A model generated the notes under the pieces. The model ran no database searches. It saw only the letters and a list, made by a program, of their open reading frames with translations, and was not told where the DNA came from. Below, piece by piece: positions 34,551 through 42,800 of a stretch of 64,000 nt of DNA (the first letter of the stretch is position 1; each line of letters opens with the position of its first letter). Origin of the DNA: Actinoplanes auranticolor (lineage in GTDB: Bacteria > Actinomycetota > Actinomycetes > Mycobacteriales > Micromonosporaceae). A program made the position numbers and the translations under genes. Where the stretch lies: contig NZ_BOQL01000034.1 of NCBI RefSeq assembly GCF_018332655.1, positions 1 through 64,000 of the forward strand. The letters are read 5' to 3'.

Positions 34551-35186
34551 GTGTCCTCGCTGTTTCGCCGAAAGTCCACCGACCTCGTGTCCGACGCCAC
34601 CGCCACGGTGACCGACGAGCCCGGGCAGTCGGCCGCGCCCAAGCCCAAGGCCTACACGCCCTCGAAGAAGGAACTCGGCGTCGCGACGCCGAAGCGCACC
34701 AACGCGCAGCGCCGGCACGACACGGCGCAGGCCCCGGCCAACCGGCGCGAGGCCTACAAGCAGATGCGCGAGCGTCAGAAGCTCGAGCGCGCCGAGGCGT
34801 CGGCGGGCATGCGCGCCGGCGACGAGCGCTACCTGCTGGCCCGCGACCGCGGCCCGGAGCGCGCCCTGGTCCGCAACATCGTCGACGCCAAGCGCACCGC
34901 CGGCACCTGGTTCTTCGCCGGCGCGATCATCGTCTTCGTCGGCTCGACGGGCGCGATGCCCCCGGTGGTCCAGATCGGCGCGAACCTGCTCTGGGCGATC
35001 CTGGCGATCGCGGTGCTCGTCGACAGCGTGCTGATCGCCCGCAAGGTGAAGAAGCTGGTCTCGGAGCGCTTCCCGGACACGACGCAGCGGATCGGGTCGC
35101 TCTACCTCTACGGGATCATGCGCGGGCTGACCTTCCGCCGCATGCGCGTCCCGAAGCCTCAGGTGGAGTTGGGCGACAAAGTCTGA
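34551..35186 (+). CDS. DUF3043 membrane protein
   Basis: The protein has 211 residues. The hydrophilic N-terminal half contains PKAYTPSKKELGVATPKR and an Arg-rich helix (RREAYKQMRERQKLERAEA). Two membrane helices near 120-170 follow (TWFFAGAIIVFVGS, LLWAILAIAVLVDSVLIARK). This is the actinobacterial DUF3043 family, function unknown. TACGCT (34539-34544) ends 6 nt before GTG 34551, suggesting a leaderless message. It is the counterpart of Rv2206 in the syntenic block. Confidence 0.87.
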   Translation: MSSLFRRKSTDLVSDATATVTDEPGQSAAPKPKAYTPSKKELGVATPKRTNAQRRHDTAQAPANRREAYKQMRERQKLERAEASAGMRAGDERYLLARDRGPERALVRNIVDAKRTAGTWFFAGAIIVFVGSTGAMPPVVQIGANLLWAILAIAVLVDSVLIARKVKKLVSERFPDTTQRIGSLYLYGIMRGLTFRRMRVPKPQVELGDKV

Positions 35187-35400
35187 TCATCCAGATCAAG
35201 GTCAGGAGCTGGATGTCGTGCCTGGTTGCAGGGTGCTGACCGTCGCTCCCGCCGAGACCGGGCGAGGGTGACCAATCGCCTGGCGGCTCATGGGCGGCCA
35301 CCCTCACCCTGCCAGGTCCGTGCTGGGTGAAACCCAGCTCCACGTGCTCGATGCGGTGCCGGCCTCCCGCAACCGGTCCACCCCCACCCGCCTCGTCGGG

Positions 35401-35709
35401 TTACTCGATGCCGGCCAGGCGGAGCAGGGCGGCGGTGGCGGCTGCGGCGAGGACGACCACGACGAAGGGTGCTCGGCGCCAGGCCAGCAGGGCGCCGACC
35501 AGCACGCCGGCCGGGCGGGCGATGCCGGCGAAGCCGGTGCCCTCCATCAGGGCGGCGGTGGTCGCGAGCGCTGCCAGCAGGGCTGATGCGGCCATCGGGA
35601 GCAGGCGCTGGAGCTGGTCGGAGAGTTCGAGGCGGTCGCGCAGCAGCACGCCGGCCAGGCGCATCGTGTAGGTGCCCACGGCCAGGGTCAGGATCGCCGC
35701 GATCAGCAT
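35401..35709 (-). CDS. azlD: AzlD-family branched-chain amino acid exporter small subunit
   Basis: The protein has 102 residues and three or four membrane helices, starting LIAAILTLAVGTYTMRLAGV. AzlD pairs with AzlC to export branched-chain amino acids or analogues. Its ATG lies 7 nt inside the end of azlC, with GGAGG just upstream, so the two are translationally coupled. About 215 nt downstream to DUF3043 hold no gene that I can see. Confidence 0.88.
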   Translation of the reverse strand: MLIAAILTLAVGTYTMRLAGVLLRDRLELSDQLQRLLPMAASALLAALATTAALMEGTGFAGIARPAGVLVGALLAWRRAPFVVVVLAAAATAALLRLAGIE

Positions 35710-36464
35710 GACGCCTCCTCGGACTCGGTGCGCCGGTCGTCCTCGGCTTCGGGCCGGGTCCCGCTCGTCTTGGTGGGGCTCTCGCTCGTCTTGATTCGGC
35801 GGCGAGGGCGGAATACCGCGGCAAGGCCCAGGAGGGCGCACAGGACCGGGAGGCCCGCCGGCAGGACCGGGGTCAGGGCCACTGCCACCGCCGCGCCCAG
35901 CAGCGCCACCAGGCGGGTGTCGCGGTCGCGCAGGGACGGCAGGATCAGGGCGATGAGGCCGGCCGGGAAGGCCGCGTCCAGGCCCAGTGCCGCCGGGTCG
36001 CCGGTGGCGCCGCCCAGCCACACCCCCAGGGCCGTGCCCGTGTTCCACGAGGTGAACAGCGTGATGCCGATCAGCCAGTAGGTGCGCCGGCGCCGTACCG
36101 GGTCCGGCTCGGCCAGGGTGAACGCGACCACCTCGTCGGTCATCAGGTGGCTGCCGATCAGCCGGTCACGCCAGCGAGGGCCGACCGTCGCCGAGACCGC
36201 CAGGCCGAACGGCAGGTGGCGGGCATTGAGCAGCAGGCCGGCGAAGACCGCGGCGATCGGGTTGCCCGCCGCGATCAGGCCCACCGCCAGGAACTGGGCG
36301 CCGCCCGCGAAGACCGCCGTCGACATCAGGAACGGGACCCAGGTCGGCAGCCCGTACGCGATCGCGATGGCGCCGAACGACGCACCCACCGCGATCATCG
36401 CCGCCGCGATGGCGGCCGCGTCGCGCAGCAGCGCCCGGTCCGGCGTTCGGGATGGCGTACGCAT
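35703..36464 (-). CDS. azlC: AzlC-family branched-chain amino acid permease
   Basis: The protein has 253 residues and about seven membrane helices, with the family stretch FAGGAQFLAVGLIAAGNP, then NARHLPFGLAVS and SHLMTDEVVAF. The C-terminal 30 residues are hydrophilic and acidic. It forms the large subunit of an amino acid exporter with AzlD. It is divergent from the XRE-cupin regulator, and the 66-nt gap is full of GTTCA/GTTCGT inverted repeats, so the regulator probably controls it. Confidence 0.9.
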   Translation of the reverse strand: MRTPSRTPDRALLRDAAAIAAAMIAVGASFGAIAIAYGLPTWVPFLMSTAVFAGGAQFLAVGLIAAGNPIAAVFAGLLLNARHLPFGLAVSATVGPRWRDRLIGSHLMTDEVVAFTLAEPDPVRRRRTYWLIGITLFTSWNTGTALGVWLGGATGDPAALGLDAAFPAGLIALILPSLRDRDTRLVALLGAAVAVALTPVLPAGLPVLCALLGLAAVFRPRRRIKTSESPTKTSGTRPEAEDDRRTESEEASC

Positions 36465-36465
36465 G

Positions 36466-36511
36466 GTTCAGAATAATGAACGAACCGCCCTGCGTTCGTC
36501 AAACCGAACGA
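36466..36511. promoter_or_regulatory. Operator cluster between azlC and the XRE-cupin regulator
   Basis: GTTCA-N6-TGAAC (36466-36481) overlaps ACGAAC-N8-GTTCGT (36480-36499), and a further CGAACGA lies at 36505-36511. TATTCT on the minus strand (36475-36470) is a possible -10 box of azlC inside the first repeat. This fits autoregulation by the divergent XRE protein. Confidence 0.6.
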
Positions 36512-36530
36512 CTCGATCGACGGAGTGAAC

Positions 36531-37088
36531 ATGTCACACCCCACTCCCCCGCTCGCCACCATCGCCGCAGCCCTGCGCCGCGAGCGCGAGCGGGTCGGCA
36601 TCTCCCTGGCCGAGCTGGCCCGCCGGGCCGGGCTGGCCAAGTCGACGCTCTCCCAGCTCGAGTCGGGCACCGGCAACCCCAGCGTGGAGACGCTGTGGTC
36701 GCTCGGGGTGGCGCTCGGCGTGCCGTTCAGCCGGCTGGTCGAGCCGCCCGCCCCGCTGATCCGCGTGGTCCGGGCCGGCGAGGGGCCGCGGCTGCAGTCC
36801 GACCACGCCGACTTCTTCGCCACCCTGCTCGCCGCCGGCGCCGCCCACGCGCGGCGTGACCTCTACGTCATGGAGCTGGAGCCGGGCGGCTCCCGGCAGG
36901 CCGACGCGCACCTGCCGGGCAGCGTCGAGCACCTGGTCGTAGCCGCGGGCCGGCTGCGGGTCGGGCCGGCGCAGGAGGAGATCGAGCTCGGCCCCGGCGA
37001 CTACGTGACCTTCCCCGGCGACATCCCGCACAGCTACCAGGCCCTGGAGCCGGGCACCTGGGCGGTGCTGGTGATGGAGCACCGCTAG
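36531..37088 (+). CDS. XRE-family regulator with C-terminal cupin domain
   Basis: The protein has 185 residues. A helix-turn-helix lies at about 10-65 (ISLAELARRAGLAKSTLSQL), followed by a cupin sensing domain at about 110-183 (PGSVEHLVVAAGRL, PGDYVTFPGDIPHSY). This architecture often controls divergent amino acid exporters or catabolic genes and probably regulates azlCD here. ATG 36531 has GGAG 6 nt upstream. An in-frame GTG at 36525 overlaps that site. Its TAG stop shares CTAG with the stop of the convergent ABC ATPase. Confidence 0.9.
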   Translation: MSHPTPPLATIAAALRRERERVGISLAELARRAGLAKSTLSQLESGTGNPSVETLWSLGVALGVPFSRLVEPPAPLIRVVRAGEGPRLQSDHADFFATLLAAGAAHARRDLYVMELEPGGSRQADAHLPGSVEHLVVAAGRLRVGPAQEEIELGPGDYVTFPGDIPHSYQALEPGTWAVLVMEHR

Positions 37089-38038
37089 GACGCGTACAGG
37101 CGGGCCACCACGTCCTCGATGTCCGGCTCGACCAGGGACAGGTCCCGCAGCGACGACAGGGCCGCCAGCCGGGCCACCACCGGCCCGGCCTCGTCCGAGA
37201 GCAGGTCGAACGAGGCGCGGTGCCCGTCGGCCTCGAGGGAGACGAGCGTGGCGCCGTCGACCGTGAAGCCGCTCGGCAGCGGCGCGTCGAGGTCCACGAC
37301 CAGGCGGCGGCGGGAACCGTACCGGGTGTGCAGGGCCTCGATCGTGCCGTCGTGCACGACTCGGCCGTGGTCGATCACCACCAGCCGCCGGCACAGCCGC
37401 TCGATGTCGGCCAGGTCGTGCGTGGTCAGCACCAGGGTCACGTCGCCGGTGGCGCCCAGCTCGGCCAGGAACGAGCGCACCGCCTGCTTGCTCACCACGT
37501 CCAGGCCGATCGTCGGTTCGTCCAGGAACAGCACCTCGGGCCCGTGCAGCAGCGCCGCGGTGAGGTCCCCGCGCATGCGCTGGCCGAGCGACAGCTGCCG
37601 TACCGGGGTGTCCAGGAAGCCGTCGAGGTCCAGCAGGCCGACACAGCGCCGCAGCCTGGCGGCATGCTCCTGGGCCGGCACCCGGTAGATGTGGCGCAGC
37701 AGGCTGAACGACTCGCGCAGCGGCAGATCCCACCAGAGCTGTGAACGCTGGCCGAAGACCACGCCGATGCGCAGCGCCAGCCGGGTGCGCTGCGGCACCG
37801 GGGTCAGCCCGCACACCGACACCGTCCCGGCCGAGGGCGTCAGCACGCCGGTCAGCATCTTCAGCGTGGTGGACTTGCCGGCGCCGTTCGGGCCGATGTA
37901 GCCGACCATCTCGCCGCGCTCGATCCGCAGGTCGATGCCGTCGACCGCGGCCACCGTGCGTTTCGTGCGGCGCAGGCGGCCGGCGCGGACCCGTACCGTG
38001 AAGTCCTTGCGCAGGCCGTCCATCCGGATGACCGTCAC
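37085..38038 (-). CDS. ABC transporter ATP-binding protein (ABC-2 exporter)
   Basis: The protein has 317 residues. Walker A GPNGAGKST, a signature reading LSLGQRMR, Walker B VLFLDEPT and a switch His in TTHD are intact. The C-terminal 80 residues resemble the regulatory extension of antibiotic and polymer exporters of this class. GTG 38038 is preceded by GAGGGGGAG. It is third in a three-gene operon with two permeases, 10 nt after the second. The substrate is not known. Confidence 0.9.
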   Translation of the reverse strand: MTVIRMDGLRKDFTVRVRAGRLRRTKRTVAAVDGIDLRIERGEMVGYIGPNGAGKSTTLKMLTGVLTPSAGTVSVCGLTPVPQRTRLALRIGVVFGQRSQLWWDLPLRESFSLLRHIYRVPAQEHAARLRRCVGLLDLDGFLDTPVRQLSLGQRMRGDLTAALLHGPEVLFLDEPTIGLDVVSKQAVRSFLAELGATGDVTLVLTTHDLADIERLCRRLVVIDHGRVVHDGTIEALHTRYGSRRRLVVDLDAPLPSGFTVDGATLVSLEADGHRASFDLLSDEAGPVVARLAALSSLRDLSLVEPDIEDVVARLYAS

Positions 38039-38048
38039 GATCTCCCCC

Positions 38049-38849
38049 TCATGATCCGGTGCTGCGGTAGTGCCGGATGCCGGACCGCCAGACCAGCGCG
38101 GCGATGCCCGCCACGGCCAGCGCGACCAGCGGCGAGACGTAACCGGTCCAGCCGGGCAGACCGAGCGGGTCGGCGCGGCCCAGCAGCGCCAGCGCCGGCT
38201 GGTAGGACACGAAGGCGAAACCCAGGCCGTACGCGAAAACGGCCCGGAACCAGCCCGCGTAGACCGGCACCGGGTACGAGGTGAAGTCACGCCCGCCGTA
38301 GGTGAACGCGTTGCCGAGCTGTCCCGAGTCCACCCACCAGAACGCCAGGCTGGCGCTGAGCACGAAGATCGCGGCGAAGAACACCGCCCCGGCGACCGGC
38401 ACCACGAAGGCCAGCGTCACCCGCGCCGGAGTCCAGTCGATGTCGTTGAGCCCCAGGGCCACCACGAGCACCACGACGGCCAGCGCGAGCCGCAGCGCCT
38501 TGCGCAGCGGCAGGTCCATGAACACGAGCTGGCCCAGGGCGCCCAGGGGCCGGATCAGCACGGTGTCCAGCATCCCGGTCCGCACGTACGAGGTCAGCCG
38601 GTCGATGTTGCCGACCACGAAGTCGGCCAGATTGAAGGCGCAGGAGGAGAGGCTGACCATGAGAACGGCCTCGGGGAGCGTGAAGCCGGCGATGGTCGGG
38701 GTGGCCCGGAAGATCACCAGGACGGCGAGCACGTCGAGCGCCGTACCCCCGATGTTGGTGATCATCTCGACCACGAACGACGCCCGGTACGCCATCATCG
38801 ACCGCCACTGCCCGCCCAGCAGGGCCGCGTACGCCCGCAGCTCAGCCAC
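38049..38849 (-). CDS. ABC-2 permease subunit, second
   Basis: The protein has 266 residues and six membrane helices, with SSCAFNLADFVVGNIDRLTS and TYGGRDFTSYPVPVYAGWFR. The latter is typical of the ABC2_membrane_6/DUF990 permeases. It should form a heterodimer with the first permease. Its GTG start lies 8 nt inside the first permease gene, so the two are translationally coupled. The choice of GTG 38849 over upstream codons follows that overlap and the protein start VAELRAY. Confidence 0.85.
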   Translation of the reverse strand: MAELRAYAALLGGQWRSMMAYRASFVVEMITNIGGTALDVLAVLVIFRATPTIAGFTLPEAVLMVSLSSCAFNLADFVVGNIDRLTSYVRTGMLDTVLIRPLGALGQLVFMDLPLRKALRLALAVVVLVVALGLNDIDWTPARVTLAFVVPVAGAVFFAAIFVLSASLAFWWVDSGQLGNAFTYGGRDFTSYPVPVYAGWFRAVFAYGLGFAFVSYQPALALLGRADPLGLPGWTGYVSPLVALAVAGIAALVWRSGIRHYRSTGS

Positions 38850-39702
38850 CCTGAGCCACCAGCCGGCGCTCGGCGCGGCGCTGCACCAGCGCACACAGCG
38901 CCAGCAGCACCACCGCCCAGCAGGCCTGCAGCCCGACCAGGCCGGCCTGCACCGGGGTGGAGTCCCGCTCGACAAGCACGTCCAGCGGCGTCTGCAGGAA
39001 GCCGGGGAACGGGGTGGCCACCCACAGGGTGACCGCCAGCCAGTCGGGCAGGAAGCGCAGCGGGAAGTAGAGCCCGGCCAGCAGACCGGCGGCCAGCGTC
39101 CACAGCACGATCGGCCCGCGCGCATCGTGCAGCCAGTACGCGGTGGCGTTGACCAGGAACCGCACACCCATGCTGCCGATCACCGCGAGCAGCACGGACA
39201 CCGCGAACAGCGGCACGGTGAACGGGCGGCCGGGCACGTACGGATCGAAGAAGACGAAGCCGGCAACCAACGGCGGCACGAACCGGAAGAGCAGCGCGTG
39301 CAGGGCCCGGCCCAGGTCGGGAGCCAGATAGCTGATCACCGGGTGCACCGGGCGCAGCAGATCGGCCGTCACGTCACCGCTGCGGATCCGGTCGGCCAGT
39401 TCCGTCCACCCCCAGAGCGCGACTACGCTGAGCAACCCCTGTCCCACCCACACGAAAGTGGTCAGCTGGGCGGCGTCGTAGCCGCCGGGCCGGCCGCCGA
39501 CCGCACCCGCCGCCACGGCGAGCAGCACGTAACAGCGGAGGAACCCGAAGACGGTGTTGGTGAACGATCCGGCTATCGTCGCCTGCCGGTAGGTGAGGTA
39601 CCTCCGGAAACCCGACCATGCGAGCGCTCCGAAAGTCGCGGCAGTGTCCCGGAACGGACGGCGCGGAGAGATCTGAGGCACCCTGGCGTCGAGCCGGTCC
39701 AC
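38842..39702 (-). CDS. ABC-2 permease subunit, first
   Basis: The protein has 286 residues and six membrane helices, with TYRQATIAGSFTNTVFGFLR and ELADRIRSGDVTADLLRPV. The latter is a conserved cytoplasmic segment of these permeases. GTG 39702 has AAGGAG 9 nt upstream. A longer frame to 39987 would run into the start of the divergent WG-repeat gene. It begins the three-gene exporter operon. Confidence 0.86.
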   Translation of the reverse strand: MDRLDARVPQISPRRPFRDTAATFGALAWSGFRRYLTYRQATIAGSFTNTVFGFLRCYVLLAVAAGAVGGRPGGYDAAQLTTFVWVGQGLLSVVALWGWTELADRIRSGDVTADLLRPVHPVISYLAPDLGRALHALLFRFVPPLVAGFVFFDPYVPGRPFTVPLFAVSVLLAVIGSMGVRFLVNATAYWLHDARGPIVLWTLAAGLLAGLYFPLRFLPDWLAVTLWVATPFPGFLQTPLDVLVERDSTPVQAGLVGLQACWAVVLLALCALVQRRAERRLVAQGG

Positions 39703-39846
39703 GCCGTTAATCTCCTTCCACAACCCCCGCAGCGGAGCCGGGCGACTGTACCCGGTGCACCGCCCTGCCACCGAGCTATTTCCGACAAGGTGGATAATCG
39801 TCGTGACGGAGCGTAACCAGCCATCCGGCGCCCACAGGGCTGCCCG

Positions 39847-42800
39847 ATGAACGGTTGGAGCTCGCACTCCGGCGCGGACCGCTGGGACGACGAACCCGCC
39901 TGGGTGTACGAGATCACCTGGGAATGGGAACCCCTGCCCGGCCAGCGCTACCCGGGCGACCCGGGTCGCCGCCGGGCCGTGCACCACCCTGTCTACGACG
40001 CCTCCCGGGCCGCCGAAGCAGCGTCGGAATGGGACGCCGACTTCCGCGCCATCGCCCAGGCCTCCGGCCCACCGGCGCCGTCACCGTCGCCGTCTTCGGG
40101 TGGCCCGTCGACGGCCCGCCCGGTGTCACCGGCGGCCGGGCGCGCCACGGTCGGCCGTCCGCCGCAGCCGCCACCGTCGTGGACCGGCCCCGAGGAGCAG
40201 GGGTACGCCGCACCGGCGGGCCGGACACCGTACGTAGCCGGCTCGTCGTCGTCGCCCCCGCCGCCGGGACCGTCCTGGAACAGGCCGGTGCCGCTGCCGG
40301 AACGCCTGCCGGAGGCGGAACGCCGGCATCAGCGGCCGTCAGCGGAACGGCCGCAGTCCGCGCCGCCGCTGTACGGGGAGGCGCCGCGGGCTTCGTATCC
40401 GGCGGCGCGGCCCGCTTCGCCGGATACTCGCCGGCCTCCTTCGCCGGACGCCCGACCAGCTCCTTCCTCGGATGCTCGCCACGCTCCTCCACAGGAAGCG
40501 CGGCAGGTCTCGCAGGATGCTCGTCGTCCTGATCAGCAGCGGCCGGACCCGCGGTTCCAGGACTCGCGATACCAGGGTGGTCAGCAGGGAACGGGTTCCG
40601 CCGCGGACACCCGTTTTCCGGACGGACGGTCCTACGACTCCCGGTCGGCTGGTGCACGCCCGGGGCCGGACCCTCGATCGGCGGACCCTCGATCGGCGGA
40701 CGCTCGCCGCCCCGACCAGCACCAGACGGCCGCGCCGCAGGACGGCCGTTACCCGGGACAAGCCTCCCCGAGCGGTCAACCACGTCCGGAGTCGCGCCCG
40801 GCTCCGGCGCGGCCGGGTGGGGATGCCTACGTTCCGTACCGGATCGGCCCGGCCTCGCAGTCCCCGTCGCGGCCCGCCCAGGAACCACCGCGGCCCGGGA
40901 CAGAACAGCAGTCCTCGCCGCGGCAGGGGGACGAACAGCTCTACGGCCAGCGGGGGAAGCCGGCGGCCCAGCAGCCGGCCCGGCCGGTCAGTCACGAAAC
41001 GCCGCCCTACCAGGGACCCGGTGCCACTACGCCCGTGGCTCCTTATCCGGCGCCGCGTCCGGTCCCGCCCGATCGGGCCTGGGCATCCCCGGTTGATCCC
41101 CGGCCCGAGACGCCGCTGGGACCCCAAGCTGAGCAGCGAGACCCCCGGTCGGTGGCGCCCCGCTCGGCACCACCGGCGCCCCGGCGCCCGGCGCACAGTG
41201 CGGAACCGCCGACAGATCCGCGTTTCCCGGCGCCGCTGCGGGCTGTCCCAGCTCCGGAGACCGCCCAGCCGAGGGTGACGCCACCGGCTGCGCGCCCAGC
41301 TGCCTACGCAGCGCCACCGGCCACGCCGACACCCGCCGCGCCCACCACGTTCACGACACCGCCGGCGCCGCATTCAGCGCCCCCGGTGCACTCCGCGCCA
41401 CCCGTGCACTCCGCACCGCCGGTCCACTCCGCACCGCCGGTCCACTCCGCACCGCCGGTCCACTCCGCACCGCCGGTCCACTCCGCACCGTCCGTGCACT
41501 CCGCTCCACTGGCCGCGCCACCGCCTGCGGTGCCTGCCGCCTTCGCGACACCGCCGACGCACTCCGCGCCGCATGGTCATTCCGCGCCGCCCGTGCACTC
41601 CGCGCCACCTGCACAATCGATGCCGCCGGGCATGCCGGCGCCTCCCCCGCCTGCCGCCTTTGCCACACCGCCAGCGCAACCAGCGCCGCCGGTGCGTTCT
41701 GTGCCGCCTGCGCACTCCACGCCATCGGCACAACCCACCCCACCCGTGCACTCGGCGCCGCCGGTCCACTCCGGGCCGCCGGCGCAGCCCGCGCGGCCTG
41801 AGGCGGGTCGTCCGGCTTCGGAGTCTGGGGCGCCTTCCGCATATGCCGCGCCGCCGGCCGTGTCGGCTCCGCCCGCTGGGCAGCAGCAGGCGCCGCCGGT
41901 TGTCCGGCCGACGTCCGCGCAGCCCGCGCACTACCGTCCGGCTCCGCCGACCCAGCCCTACGAGCCCCAGCCGCGGCACGCCCCGCCGCCGCCACCGACG
42001 CCCACCCCGGCGGACGAACGGCAAGCACTGCGGCCTCCTTACGGAGTGCCCGTCGAGGCGGCCCCCGTCGAGTCCACCGGCTCGCGACCGACCGGTCAGC
42101 CTGATGTGGGCGGCCCGGCCGCGTCCGATCTCGAGACCACCCGGCCGATCCCGCCCTTCAGGGCAGCTGCGCCGGACACCGCGGTTCGTCCCGAGCCGGC
42201 GCGTGAGACCGCTGCGGAGACGCAGCCGGTCAGCGAAGACTCCGTGGGATCCGCCGAGATCACGGCGATCACCCCGGTACCGGCTGAGCCCGACCCGGTT
42301 GTCGAGGAGGAAGAAGCCGCGGAGGAGCCGCACGGTCTCGGCTGGCTGCTGTCGATGAGCGGACTCGGCGCGGTGACCCCCGAACCGGAACCGGTCACCC
42401 CCGACCCGACCGACCTGGTCATCGACACCGCCCCGGTCAGCGGCGTGCCGACCGACGACACCTTGGCCGGCGGCGCTCCTGCCACCGGTGCTCCGACCAG
42501 CGGCGCACCAGCCAGCACGACCCCGGTCAGCGGTGGCCCGATCGCCGACGCGGCGCCCACTGACGGTCCGGTCAGCGGCGCGCCGGTCAGCTCGCTGCCG
42601 ACCAGCGGTGCCGCCGTCAAGCAGGACTGGTTCTCGCCGACCACAGAGACGCGCATGGTGAGGCCGAAGGCCCCGGAGGTCTCTCCGGAGGACCGGACAC
42701 CGGCGGAGGAACACCCGACCGCTTACGCGGCACCGCCCGACGCGCCGGGTCCTGACACGGCAGCCCCGGATGCAGAAACTCTGGACGTGGCCGGGCCAGA

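Noticed and set aside
41383..41508. Regular repeats resembling a CRISPR array
   Set aside because: Units are contiguous 18-bp coding repeats without spacers and encode a Pro-rich peptide in frame.
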